From a virus: DNA of 53,900 nucleotides. The notes under the pieces are model-generated. The model was not told where the DNA came from. It worked only from the letters and a program-made list of their open reading frames with translations, and searched no databases. Each line of letters opens with the position of its first letter. Positions within the stretch are counted from its first letter, which is position 1. The stretch covers positions 1-53,900 of IMG/VR virus record IMGVR_UViG_3300050821_001685; one strand, written 5' to 3'. A program made the position numbers and the translations under genes. This document shows, piece by piece, positions 30,649-39,165 of the stretch.

Positions 30649-30842
30649 ACCTTCAGGAATTCGCCGCGCTTAAAGTCGGCGACAAGATCAAAAACCACGC
30701 TGTCGGCGGTACAGGCCATGGCGAGGTTGTGGAAACAACTCCCAGCGGCGTGCGTATCGTGTGGGGATCGCGCTCTGATCGCGAGACAAAATTCTTTTAC
30801 AGTGTCGTCGGTACGGCTTGGATGCCATGGAGCAAAGCGTGA
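30645..30842 (+). CDS. Small beta-rich protein, 65 aa
   Basis: ATG 30645 (ATGA). MNLQEFAALKVGDKIKNHAV..., with 'GHGEVVETTPSGVRIVWG': the 'GDxIxN...GxGxVVxxxxxGVxVxWG' pattern of a small SH3-like barrel, frequent in phage early genes. Its stop overlaps the GcrA ATG (TGATG). Confidence 0.6.
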   Translation: MNLQEFAALKVGDKIKNHAVGGTGHGEVVETTPSGVRIVWGSRSDRETKFFYSVVGTAWMPWSKA

Positions 30843-31261
30843 TGGGCAGCAAACGGGGCGCCGAATGGACTAAAGAACGCACGGCGCTGCTTACAAAACT
30901 TTGGCTGGAAAAGCGGTCGGCCAGTCGGATAGCTGCCGAGCTGGGCGGCACTACGCGCAATGCGGTCATTGGGAAATTAAGTCGGCTGGGACTTTTAGAA
31001 AGAGTCCCATTGCGGATTCCGTACGCTGGAACACCGTACAGACCTCTGCCGCCTAATCCGCCTACTGTGTCAATATTGCCGATGACGCCCAACGGCTCCG
31101 ACATTCCAACCGCACAACGTCGTACGTTATTGCAGCTTACCAGCGGCGTTTGTAAATGGCCGTTTGGCGAAGTCGGCAGTGCTGATTTCTTTTTCTGCGG
31201 CGGCACAATGGACGGTAAGCCGTACTGCGCGAGGCATTGTCGAGTCGCTTATCGGGCTTGA
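30842..31261 (+). CDS. gcrA: GcrA-family cell-cycle regulator
   Basis: 139 residues. 'WTKERTALLTKLWLEKRSASRIAAELGG', then 'TRNAVIGKLSRLGL', is the GcrA DNA-binding region. The C-terminal part has the family's zinc/Cys signature (CKWPFGEVGSADFFFCG...PYCARHCRVAY). In Alphaproteobacteria GcrA binds sigma70 and reads GANTC methylated by CcrM to activate cell-cycle genes. A phage copy could redirect host transcription or serve phage promoters. It ends the early plus-strand gene chain. Confidence 0.9.
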   Translation: MGSKRGAEWTKERTALLTKLWLEKRSASRIAAELGGTTRNAVIGKLSRLGLLERVPLRIPYAGTPYRPLPPNPPTVSILPMTPNGSDIPTAQRRTLLQLTSGVCKWPFGEVGSADFFFCGGTMDGKPYCARHCRVAYRA

Positions 31262-31328
31262 CATCCGTACAGTGGGTAGTGCAAAATACGAGTGCGTTAA
31301 CCCCGAACCAAAGGAGGCGCTGACCGTG

Positions 31329-31367
31329 AAACCAATCATCACGACCATCAAAACTTTGAAAAACTGA
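31329..31367 (+). CDS. Possible 13-residue leader peptide
   Basis: GTG 31329 preceded by a near-perfect AAAGGAGG (8-nt spacer), reading MKPIITTIKTLKN and stopping at TGA. The ribosome site is far stronger than chance would suggest for so short a frame. A leader peptide or degraded gene are both possible. Confidence 0.35.
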   Translation, partial: KPIITTIKTLKN

Positions 31368-31403
31368 TACGTCGGCGCCGGCTGAAATAAGCTGGACAGC
31401 TCG

Positions 31404-31440
31404 CGGCACCTGCGGGCTTTGTAGCCAAGTGGTGCGGCAG
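31404..31440 (+). ncRNA. Candidate structured RNA element
   Basis: In the 262-nt gap before the 1312-residue gene: GCACC pairs with GGTGC and, inside, GGCT with AGCC around a TTGT loop. Not a tRNA and no T-run, so a 5' UTR structure or processing site is possible. Weak evidence. Confidence 0.25.
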
Positions 31441-31523
31441 GTCGGATAGACGGCCACCCCTATAAGTGACAAAGCCGCCCTAACTGTGCTACTGTTCCGC
31501 AATTCACTTGCGGAGCGGTCAAA

Positions 31524-34500
31524 ATGTCTGACGTATTCGGCGGCGGCTTGGATTCTCAGTCGGGTGCGCCGGTCTATAACGGTGACGGTAGCGGCGCGCT
31601 GCCGGATCCGTCACCGGCCGATATGCAAGCTCAGGCACCTGCGCCGCAGCCACAGAGCAGCGGGCCGACGTTCGGCAGTTCGCTGCGAAACTTACTACCG
31701 GGGCCAAACTACACCGCACCGGACCCAGCAGCATCGGCGTTGGATCAGACAGCCGGATTGCTTCAGCAGCGGATAGCTCGCGCTGGTCAAGTTTCAACTA
31801 GCTTTCTTGGGCAGCTTTTTGCACCCGAAAAAGTTGCGGCTGCACGCGATGCCATGCCTCAACTGACTCAGCAATTGCAGCAAGTGAAACAGCAGCAGGC
31901 GACAATTCAAGCCAACCTCGCACGCGCTAAAACGCTTAGTTTGACGCCGGACGAAGTTCCGCCTAACGCAACGCAAGACGACATGATCGCGATTGCAACT
32001 AACAAAGCACTTAAAGGCGACCCTTTTATACTTCAGGCTATCGGGGCCGTTGCTCCCGACAAAGCGGCGGCGATAGCGCCGCAGGTTTATGCGGCGATCG
32101 GCGGTCATTTGGACAATGCACAAACCGCTTTCGACAGTCTCTCGGGCATGGAGAACGAAGGACAGTACCAAGCCAAGATCAAACAACTGCGTACGGATGG
32201 TATGCTAACCGATCTTGAAAGCGCCGGCCTGAAACTGCCGCCGACGTTCGATGCGTTCAAGGCTGCGGCGCCGGCCGAAGCGATGGCACTTCGGAACGCG
32301 CGTGCTGCTCTTAATGCGCAAGGGCAGGCAATTGAACAGCGCAACACGTACGTTCCAATGGAAACGAAGGAGCAGGAAACGTATAAGGGCGCGTTGAAAA
32401 CTGTGTACGGCGATGAGCTGAATTTAGGGCCGTGGTCGCGCAATGGTGCGTCGGGGACGCGCGGCCAGCTCGCGAACGGCATCGCCACAGTAGATGATTA
32501 CGGCAAAACAGGCGGCGGTGCCACGGCGGAACAGCGCAAGGCGATAGGGGAGGATTTTAAGAACGCTGCACCGCCGGCAGACATTGAAAAGTACCGGGGT
32601 TTTAATCGCATTTACGACATAGCGACGAAGGATGCGAAGGGCAATCCATTGCCGTCTGATAAGATCAATACTAATCCGAACGTACAGCAAGGCGTCGCGG
32701 AAGGCTTGGCGTCTATGTTGCGTGGCGGCCGAGCTAGCGCCAACGTCGGCTTGTTGAATATCGAAACGGCCAAGCGTGGCGTTATGCAAGCCATGTTTGA
32801 TAAAATTCAAAGCGGCTACGCTGGTACGTTGAACACGTTGACGGGGGACGATGTACGTCCGTACCTGACCGGAATTTCGCAAGCCCAAATTCGTGAAGTC
32901 ATGGACGGTTTGAAACAATGGAACGATAGCAGCATCGGCGACCGTGCAACTGGAATTGCGAGGCGTGCGGGTGCGCTCGGCATGGACGCGTCGGCTTTAG
33001 GACTCGGGCAGGACGAAGCCAACGGCGTGATTAACGACGCAATTGAGCAAGGGCGTCAAGCGCAAGTCGAGCGCATGCGCCCGTACTTTCAGCCGATCGG
33101 CGCAGGCAATGGTGTGCTGCAGCTCGGCGCGCAGCGTCCCGGCGCGGGGCCAATCAGTCTGCCCCCCGGTTCACAGCCGGCTAATCAGATTCCAGGCGCA
33201 CAACCCCTATTGACACCCGTACAGCAGGCGAGGCAGAATACGAATGCATCGCCTTCGGGCGGTGTTGCCCCTCCAGCCCCGCCCGCCCCGCAGCCGCCGA
33301 ACAGCAACGGGGCGGGCACCTCACCGGCACCACAGCAGCCCGTCACAGTTGCGGGCCAGCAAGTCGCCATGGCGTTGCCGCCGGGCGCGTCGCCTGCGTA
33401 TGTCGCTTCGCTGCAGCGTATCGAAACTGGCAACGAGCGCAATCCATGGACTGCGAAGGCTGACAGTACGAGCGCGGGTGGCGCGTATCAGTTCATAAAA
33501 TCGACTTGGGATGCAAACAAACCGCCCGGCGCTCCCGCTCAAGCTAAAGATGCTACGCCGGCACAGCAAACAGCGGCGCTTGAAAAACTTACAAGTACGA
33601 ACGCGACGGCGTTGCAAACTGCCGGCATCCCAGTCAACGATACATCGCTGTACGTTGCGCATAATCTTGGTGTGAATGGCGCGGCGTCGTTATTGAAAGC
33701 AAATCCTAACGCCGACGCGCGTACAGTTGTTGGTGAAGCAGCCGCGCGTAACAACCCAACGTTTTTCAGAGGGCGCCCAACTGTTGCGACCGTTTTAGGG
33801 CGCTATCAGGCAAACGTGGCGCAAGACGTTTCCGACAGCGTGCCGCGTCGTGCTGCGCCGCTGCCCGGTGCTGAACCGGCGATGGGTAATCCGATGGACG
33901 ACCCCGCCACGATGGCGTGGAACCATTTGACGCCGGCACAGCAAGAGCAAGGACGACAAGGCGGCATTGATATGCTTGCCGGCGCCGCGCCCGCTGCACT
34001 TTCAACGGGAGGCGCGCTTGTTGGTTTGCTTGGCGGTCCTCCTGGTGCTGTTGCCGGCGGCGCTGTCGGCGGTGCGGCCGGTACGGTGCTCAAAAACTAT
34101 CTGAGAGGCAAGCCGCAGGGCGCAATCGAGACCACCGAACAAGCGGCACTTGGCGGTGCGCTCGGTGTTGCATCGGCTGCGCGCCCTATTTTAGCGGCAG
34201 CGGGCCGTGTAGTCGGCAGCGGCGCTATCGAAGCTGGTACGGAAGCGGCGCGTGGTGGCAGCGGTCCCGATGTGGTTGACGCGGGCTTGCGCGGCGCTGC
34301 CGAGGGGGCTGGTGGTGAAGCATTTGGCCGTGCGCTTGGCATGGCGGGGCACAAAGTTTTCAGCTTATTCGCGCCTGACGCCAAGGTAGCCGTACAAGAT
34401 GCCGCAAAAACGTACGCAGAAACTTCGCAAGTTTTGAAAACTGAACCGAACCGCCTCCTAGGCGTTGGCGGTGCTGTCGGCGGCCCAAATCCGAAGTATT

Positions 34501-35462
34501 TGGCTGCCGAACAGGCACACGGCGAGGCCGAAACGAAATTAAAAGACGCGGGTTTGGACCCGGAAGAAGCCGCGTACGCGCACACTGTCAGTTCTCAAGG
34601 CGTGCCATTGCAAGAAGCGCAAGTAAACAAACCGAGGGCGCTTGAAAAAGAGGCTGTTGGTAAAGGATACCAGCAGCTAGAGGCCGAAGTTGCGTCTAAA
34701 GGTGTCGGCGCGGTGAAAGCCACGCCAAAATTGGCTGATGGCCCTATGGCTGCCGTAGCAAATAAGCAGGTTTCCGCCGCGCATGCCGAACTCGCGGAGC
34801 GTACAGAAATGGCAATCACGGCGCCGGCTGCGAATTGGCAGGAAAAATGGAACCAACTGAAAGATGCGCGTTCCAATCTGTTACAGGCTGAACGTGACGC
34901 GCTTGGCAGCACTGCGACCGGCAAGACGCAGACGGCAGCGGATATGCGGACGCTGGCCGATACTGTGCGTACGCAGCAAGCAAAGGCCGCTAATTACGTT
35001 TTTGGTCCGACACAGGGGCCACAAGTCATGCAACGGCTTAACGCACTCGATGTACGTTACCGGCGTTTGATGGATGCCACAAACGGTGGTGATCTTGCGT
35101 CGGCGGCGCGGTTGAAAGGTCAGGAAGGGCGCGACGCCGATCAGCGTTTCAAAGCGTTTGCCGCAAATGATCCGACTGCGATAGCGGCCTGGAACGCAAT
35201 GCGTCAAGCTGGTCCTAATTACGAGAAAGGCGTTCTCAATCTTGTTGCTGCGGAGCGCATTCCTTATCTAGGCAAGGTGTACAGCGGCGTTAAATTGCTG
35301 GGCAGTCTTAACCGATGGATGCAGGAACGCGCGGCTGGCAGCCCTGCGAAGTTCTCTGATATTCTGGGTGCAATGCCGGACAGCGGTGCTCGTACAGCTC
35401 GCGATGTTGCTGGTACGGTAGCGCAACGCGGCGCCGTACAGGGCGTTGGGGCCTCGCCGTAG
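31524..35462 (+). CDS. Large ejection protein with lytic transglycosylase domain
   Basis: 1312 residues. N-terminal low-complexity and helical regions lead to a Pro-rich linker. At about residues 625-760 lies a lytic-transglycosylase-like domain: 'YVASLQRIETGNERNPWT', then 'SAGGAYQFIKSTWDAN' (catalytic Glu in RIE; GAYQFI box), 'AHNLG' and 'VLGRYQ'. Then come Gly-zipper hydrophobic stretches (GGALVGLLGGPPGAVAGGAV) that could insert in membranes, and a long helical C-terminus. This is the design of podovirus internal virion proteins that locally cut peptidoglycan and form the DNA conduit. Confidence 0.75.
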   Translation: MSDVFGGGLDSQSGAPVYNGDGSGALPDPSPADMQAQAPAPQPQSSGPTFGSSLRNLLPGPNYTAPDPAASALDQTAGLLQQRIARAGQVSTSFLGQLFAPEKVAAARDAMPQLTQQLQQVKQQQATIQANLARAKTLSLTPDEVPPNATQDDMIAIATNKALKGDPFILQAIGAVAPDKAAAIAPQVYAAIGGHLDNAQTAFDSLSGMENEGQYQAKIKQLRTDGMLTDLESAGLKLPPTFDAFKAAAPAEAMALRNARAALNAQGQAIEQRNTYVPMETKEQETYKGALKTVYGDELNLGPWSRNGASGTRGQLANGIATVDDYGKTGGGATAEQRKAIGEDFKNAAPPADIEKYRGFNRIYDIATKDAKGNPLPSDKINTNPNVQQGVAEGLASMLRGGRASANVGLLNIETAKRGVMQAMFDKIQSGYAGTLNTLTGDDVRPYLTGISQAQIREVMDGLKQWNDSSIGDRATGIARRAGALGMDASALGLGQDEANGVINDAIEQGRQAQVERMRPYFQPIGAGNGVLQLGAQRPGAGPISLPPGSQPANQIPGAQPLLTPVQQARQNTNASPSGGVAPPAPPAPQPPNSNGAGTSPAPQQPVTVAGQQVAMALPPGASPAYVASLQRIETGNERNPWTAKADSTSAGGAYQFIKSTWDANKPPGAPAQAKDATPAQQTAALEKLTSTNATALQTAGIPVNDTSLYVAHNLGVNGAASLLKANPNADARTVVGEAAARNNPTFFRGRPTVATVLGRYQANVAQDVSDSVPRRAAPLPGAEPAMGNPMDDPATMAWNHLTPAQQEQGRQGGIDMLAGAAPAALSTGGALVGLLGGPPGAVAGGAVGGAAGTVLKNYLRGKPQGAIETTEQAALGGALGVASAARPILAAAGRVVGSGAIEAGTEAARGGSGPDVVDAGLRGAAEGAGGEAFGRALGMAGHKVFSLFAPDAKVAVQDAAKTYAETSQVLKTEPNRLLGVGGAVGGPNPKYLAAEQAHGEAETKLKDAGLDPEEAAYAHTVSSQGVPLQEAQVNKPRALEKEAVGKGYQQLEAEVASKGVGAVKATPKLADGPMAAVANKQVSAAHAELAERTEMAITAPAANWQEKWNQLKDARSNLLQAERDALGSTATGKTQTAADMRTLADTVRTQQAKAANYVFGPTQGPQVMQRLNALDVRYRRLMDATNGGDLASAARLKGQEGRDADQRFKAFAANDPTAIAAWNAMRQAGPNYEKGVLNLVAAERIPYLGKVYSGVKLLGSLNRWMQERAAGSPAKFSDILGAMPDSGARTARDVAGTVAQRGAVQGVGASP

Positions 35463-35485
35463 GCGTATAAAAGTTGAACAAATAA

Positions 35486-35794
35486 ATGTTCCCGTGGCTC
35501 TACGCACAAAAGCCCAAAACAACAACGCCGCGTGAAATCATGTTGGAGCGGTTACGGGAAGGCGTGCCGCCGGAATTGGCCTCGCGGGCCGCCGGTATTG
35601 ATTGGAGCGGAGTAAAAAACGACCCTGAAATCGACAAGGCGCTTGCCGAAGGTGAAATTTTGCTATTCGAGCGGGCGCGCGATAGCGGCGTTACCGGCGT
35701 TGTACGTGCGGCGTTAAGAAATGAAACTAAATCTTGGGTCCCCAAAGCTGAAGCGCAATTAGGTCTGAGTCTTGAAGATTACCTTCGTGATTGA
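35486..35794 (+). CDS. Possible terminase small subunit
   Basis: 102 residues. 'TPREIMLERLREGVPPELASRAAGI' looks like a helix-turn-helix opening of small terminases, followed by 'DPEIDKALAEGEILLFERARDSG' (helical). No large terminase is adjacent (it lies at 51428), so the assignment rests on sequence style only. Its 3' end overlaps an antisense gene. Confidence 0.4.
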   Translation: MFPWLYAQKPKTTTPREIMLERLREGVPPELASRAAGIDWSGVKNDPEIDKALAEGEILLFERARDSGVTGVVRAALRNETKSWVPKAEAQLGLSLEDYLRD

Positions 35795-35882
35795 CGGGCT
35801 TTGGCAACTCGCGTTTCAAGAAGTCGGGTATTTCGTCGTAGTCCGGTTCTTGTATTGGTAGTTTTTCCCAAGGGTGCGTCAT
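35727..35882 (-). CDS. Small acidic protein, 51 aa, antisense overlap
   Basis: ATG 35880-35882 directly follows the TAA of the 35883 gene; TAG 35727-35729. MTHPWEKLPIQEPDYDEIPD, then 'FLKRELPKP'. Its last 68 nt overlap the 3' end of the plus-strand gene at 35486-35794. The acidic Pro-rich N-terminus looks protein-like. Function unknown. Confidence 0.5.
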   Translation of the reverse strand: MTHPWEKLPIQEPDYDEIPDFLKRELPKPVNHEGNLQDSDLIALQLWGPKI

Positions 35883-36074
35883 TTAGTTGAATTCCAGTTG
35901 AAAGCGGCGCCCTAAAACAACTTTCCAATGTCGCAGCGTGTATGCTGGCTTATCTGTGTTCTCCTCCACAAAGCCGCCATACGGATATTTTTCTAGCGTC
36001 GCGAGCAGTTCGCCTGTTTCTGTGCTGTGGATATAACGAAACGGGCCGTCTTTCAGCACGTCAAATTTAGCCAT
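35883..36074 (-). CDS. Hypothetical early-type protein, 63 aa
   Basis: ATG 36072-36074 with GGAGAG upstream and a clear promoter. MAKFDVLKDGPFRYIHSTET..., beta-rich ('GELLATLEKYPYGGFVEE'). It has the same promoter/leader style as early genes at 27624 and 29081, although it sits alone among late genes. Function unknown. Confidence 0.65.
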   Translation of the reverse strand: MAKFDVLKDGPFRYIHSTETGELLATLEKYPYGGFVEENTDKPAYTLRHWKVVLGRRFQLEFN

Positions 36075-36104
36075 CTGTCACTCTCCATCGTCGTACGTAC
36101 ATGT

Positions 36105-36133
36105 ACAGTAACATGTTTACAAGTTCGTGTCAA
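36105..36133 (-). promoter_or_regulatory. Early-type promoter with GTACGTAC element
   Basis: Minus strand: TTGACA (36128-36133), 17-nt spacer, TACTGT (36105-36110), then ACATGTACGTAC and a GATGGAGAG leader. Confidence 0.8.
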
Positions 36134-36145
36134 CACCTCTATATG
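36116..36145 (+). promoter_or_regulatory. Possible plus-strand promoter for the virion block
   Basis: TTTACA (36116-36121), 18-nt spacer, TATATG (36140-36145), inside the divergent promoter region and overlapping the minus promoter. Confidence 0.4.
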
Positions 36146-36248
36146 TATGACACGTCAGAGGTCGCAATAACTAGCCCTTGCGGTATGACGTTTTCTTCGC
36201 TAGCCTACCATTCACTGATTTTAACGCACCAAATCGAGAGGCACTCCG

Positions 36249-36983
36249 ATGGTGAATATCGTAAACGCTGGCACGCTAGGGGGAGGGTTTCGGGCGTATT
36301 CCGGACTCCTACCTGTGATGCCCGGCGGCGGCGGTCCCCAAGCACAAGCGACCGTCCGCTATTTTCACATTCCGTCTGCCAATGCGGCAGCGATTTTCCG
36401 GGGCGATATTGTCGTTTGGGCATCGGGCGCGATCGGTACGCCCGGTGCAGCCGACATGCCGTACAACATTTCAGCGCCTTCCGCGTCGGTTGTCGTTGGC
36501 GGGGGCGGCGGTTCGGGGCTCGGTAACGCGTCCATGGACCCAAACATCACCCGATGGGTGCCCGGCGACACCACCAGCGTCATTGCGGGTATCGTTGTCG
36601 GTTTTGGTCCGATCACGCTCTATCAAGCAAAGAACGGTTTTCAGTACGCGCCGGCTTCAACTGAATGCTGGGCCGCCGTTGAAACCAGCCCCGGCGTCGA
36701 AATGGACATTACGATGCCGACTGTGCCGGCTACTGCGTTCAATCTGATTCTTGGGGAAGGCATCGACGTGAAAGCGAATGCCGCCCAACAGTCTACGCGC
36801 TTCGGCATTTCCGGCGTGTCACTTGATCCCGCGACGTTCCAAACCACGTCAACACTGCCGCTTCGTTTGCTCAATTCGGGCGACCAGATCGGCAATGATC
36901 CGACTTCCGCCGGTTTTGTCGCACGGGTGATTTTCAACACCAGTCGGCATTACAGAGGCGGCGGCGCGTTCATCGCCGACTAA
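36249..36983 (+). CDS. Virion protein, possible capsid decoration/cement protein
   Basis: 244 residues. 'ATVRYFHIPSANAAAIFRGDIVVWASG' is the opening beta pattern of small head-decoration/cement proteins. The remainder is beta-rich with 'GVEMDITMPTVPATAF' and ends 'RVIFNTSRHYRGGGAFIAD'. It has no signal peptide, unlike many genes that follow. Decoration proteins bind the outer capsid shell; this role is inferred from pattern only. Confidence 0.5.
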   Translation: MVNIVNAGTLGGGFRAYSGLLPVMPGGGGPQAQATVRYFHIPSANAAAIFRGDIVVWASGAIGTPGAADMPYNISAPSASVVVGGGGGSGLGNASMDPNITRWVPGDTTSVIAGIVVGFGPITLYQAKNGFQYAPASTECWAAVETSPGVEMDITMPTVPATAFNLILGEGIDVKANAAQQSTRFGISGVSLDPATFQTTSTLPLRLLNSGDQIGNDPTSAGFVARVIFNTSRHYRGGGAFIAD

Positions 36984-37025
36984 TTGTACGTAGCGCGCAA
37001 ACACAGGAACGAAGGGAACACCAAA

Positions 37026-37568
37026 ATGAAGCTCACTTTTCGCGCTGCGTTGACTGCGTTGTTGGTCGCGCTGGCGTCACTCTCAGCCAAAGCGCAGACC
37101 GTCGTACAGGTTCCTACCGTCGTGGCCGCACGTACCGTAGTTGACTTGGGTAACGGGCCAACTGAGATCCGTACGCTTCAAGGCAACATGGGGCTGTTTA
37201 CGTCGCAGGGTTCCGGCGTCGGTAGTACGTCGGGTTCGTCAACCACGCTTACACTAACGGCGACCGCCGCAGCCAATCCGCCGTGCGTTGGCTGTATCAT
37301 TTCCGGCACCGGCATTACGTCGGGTACGACTGTTGCTGCGTTTAACGGAACAACTGGCATCACGCTTTCGGCTGCGATGACCGTAGCATCGTCCACGGCG
37401 CTCGCGTGGGGCCAAGCATGTCCGTCCGCGCCACCTTCGGCGCCGCTCGCGTTGGTTCAAGCGGCAGTTGGTTCCGATTTTCCGATGTATACGCAGGCGC
37501 GCGTGTGCGCGTACGGTGGAAATGGCCCCGGCGCGCTGCTCACGCAATTTGCTATCGGGGCGCATTAA
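37026..37568 (+). CDS. Signal-peptide protein, paralogue of the 42766 N-terminal domain
   Basis: 180 residues from ATG 37026. Signal peptide MKLTFRAALTALLVALASLS with AKA-QT cleavage. The mature part has 'STTLTLTATA', 'SGTGITSGTTVAAFNGTTGI' and 'TLSAAMTVASSTALAWG', closely matching the N-terminal domain of the spike-like protein at 42766. Beta-rich, probably an Ig-like or fibre-anchor domain. The Sec signal predicts export. Function unknown. Confidence 0.7.
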   Translation: MKLTFRAALTALLVALASLSAKAQTVVQVPTVVAARTVVDLGNGPTEIRTLQGNMGLFTSQGSGVGSTSGSSTTLTLTATAAANPPCVGCIISGTGITSGTTVAAFNGTTGITLSAAMTVASSTALAWGQACPSAPPSAPLALVQAAVGSDFPMYTQARVCAYGGNGPGALLTQFAIGAH

Positions 37569-37595
37569 TTCTAGTCGGTAAAGGGGCCGAATCCG

Positions 37596-37901
37596 ATGGT
37601 CGCCAATCCTAGGAACGATCAGCCCCGCAGCTATCAATCTTGGAGTGGTATTTCTGCGACGCCAAATGATTTCAATTTGGACGCTGGCAGATACGGACTG
37701 ACTATAGCTGGCGGTGGTTTTACAAGCTACCAGCTCCAAAGATTGTTGCCTGACGGTGCGACGTACGCGCCTGCCATGCCGGTAACTGCTGCGGCTGGTT
37801 ACACAGTTCTTGACTTGCCGGCGGGCCAGTACAGTTTAGCTGTGGTCGCTACCGCGCTGTCCGGCGTGATTGAAAAAATCGACACGGGGCGCGCACGATG
37901 A
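37596..37901 (+). CDS. Small virion-associated protein, 101 aa
   Basis: Begins MVANPRNDQPRSYQSWSGIS and continues 'DAGRYGLTIAGGGF', 'LPAGQYSLAVVATALSGVIEKI'. From memory this pattern is common in podovirus/rhizobial phage structural regions, where it is a small beta-sandwich protein of the head or decoration. ATGA overlap with the next gene. No signal peptide. Confidence 0.6.
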   Translation: MVANPRNDQPRSYQSWSGISATPNDFNLDAGRYGLTIAGGGFTSYQLQRLLPDGATYAPAMPVTAAAGYTVLDLPAGQYSLAVVATALSGVIEKIDTGRAR

Positions 37902-39160
37902 AGAAATTTTTGCTATTTGTTTTGTTGGCGCTCAACGTTCTTTCTGCGCCTGCGGATGCACAGCAAGTACCGAAAGCCTTGATTTTATCTTCGTGCGGTA
38001 CTGCGTCGGGCTACGTTGCGCAGTTTTACGGTATCCTTACGATGGATACGACGGGGAAGCTATGCATCAACGCCACGGTCACGGCGACGGCAACCACAAG
38101 TTATACCGCCGCAAGCACGCTCCCGACTCTAAGCGCCGGTGCCGGCGCAGCCGGATATGAAAGCCTAGGGGGCGCTCCATACTCGCAACCCGTATTCGGC
38201 AGCGCCTCTGGTGGCGGCACGCAAGTCGATGCCACGCACGGCCTGCCCGTCAATTGCATTGTCGGATGCGCGGCGGGCACCGGAGCAAATAACGCCGATA
38301 GCGTCGCGGCGGTATCGACAGGATTAGGCCCCGTACAATCGTATCCGTTTCTGTGGAATGGCACGACGTTCGATCGCTGGTACGGCGATAAGACGAATGG
38401 GGCGTTTGTTAACGTAAAAACGCTACCTCCCGGCGCCGCGACCTCAGCACTACAGGCTACCAATACCGCGACGACAGCTCACACCTGCTCGGTGGTCGGA
38501 TACTCGATATTGGGCTGCATTGGCCAGATGGACGACGATATTAAAGGCGCGGTGCCTTGGTTGACTGCGACCGCTTGGAACACGAATACTTATACGACCG
38601 GCACGACAAATCCGGGGAACGCCGATCTTCACGGCGCCCCATGGGTTGATATCGGCGCGATCAATGGCGTCGCTGCTCTTGCCGGCGCGGGCGCAACCGG
38701 CACCGGATCACCCCGCGTAACAGCGGCGCAGGATACGACAACAATTGCCGGCTCGGCACCGGGAACGGCGGGAACGCCATCGGCCAATGTCGTGAGCGTG
38801 CAGGGCGAAACGTCGATGACGCCGGTCGCCGTCTCTGGCGCAGTCAATGTCACACCGACCGATTGCTCTACTACGATCACGTCGGGGGGGACGGCGCAGA
38901 ATATCATTTCAGCGGCGGCGACCGTTCATGGTTTTACGATAGCCAACATTGACACGGGGCATAATGCCGAGCCGATTTGGATTTCATTCACCACAACGGC
39001 GGCGGCATCAACCGCAGCGTCCTATCCGCTTTCCGCGCCAACGGCGACGACGTTTGCGGGCCTCGCGAGTTACACGACACCGCTAGGATTTGGGGCTAAT
39101 CACGCTGTTTCGGTCATTGCTGCGACAACCGGGCATATCATTTCGTGCACGCAGTGGTGA
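37898..39160 (+). CDS. Signal-peptide fibre-like protein, mosaic
   Basis: 420 residues. Signal MKKFLLFVLLALNVLSAPADA then QQ. The first about 160 residues resemble the surrounding backbone (GTAC words present); from about 38390 on, the DNA changes character. The C-terminal part is Ala/Thr-rich with repeated 'TTIAGSAPGTAGTPSANVVS' and a beta-sandwich end. Fibre or adhesin style. The composition change inside the gene suggests a recombination joint. Function unknown. Confidence 0.65.
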   Translation: MKKFLLFVLLALNVLSAPADAQQVPKALILSSCGTASGYVAQFYGILTMDTTGKLCINATVTATATTSYTAASTLPTLSAGAGAAGYESLGGAPYSQPVFGSASGGGTQVDATHGLPVNCIVGCAAGTGANNADSVAAVSTGLGPVQSYPFLWNGTTFDRWYGDKTNGAFVNVKTLPPGAATSALQATNTATTAHTCSVVGYSILGCIGQMDDDIKGAVPWLTATAWNTNTYTTGTTNPGNADLHGAPWVDIGAINGVAALAGAGATGTGSPRVTAAQDTTTIAGSAPGTAGTPSANVVSVQGETSMTPVAVSGAVNVTPTDCSTTITSGGTAQNIISAAATVHGFTIANIDTGHNAEPIWISFTTTAAASTAASYPLSAPTATTFAGLASYTTPLGFGANHAVSVIAATTGHIISCTQW

Positions 39161-39165
39161 CGGTC

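Noticed and set aside
33185-33662. Minus-strand open frames within the 1312-residue gene
   Set aside because: They are composition-driven shadows of a Pro/Ala/Gly-rich coding region, without ribosome sites.
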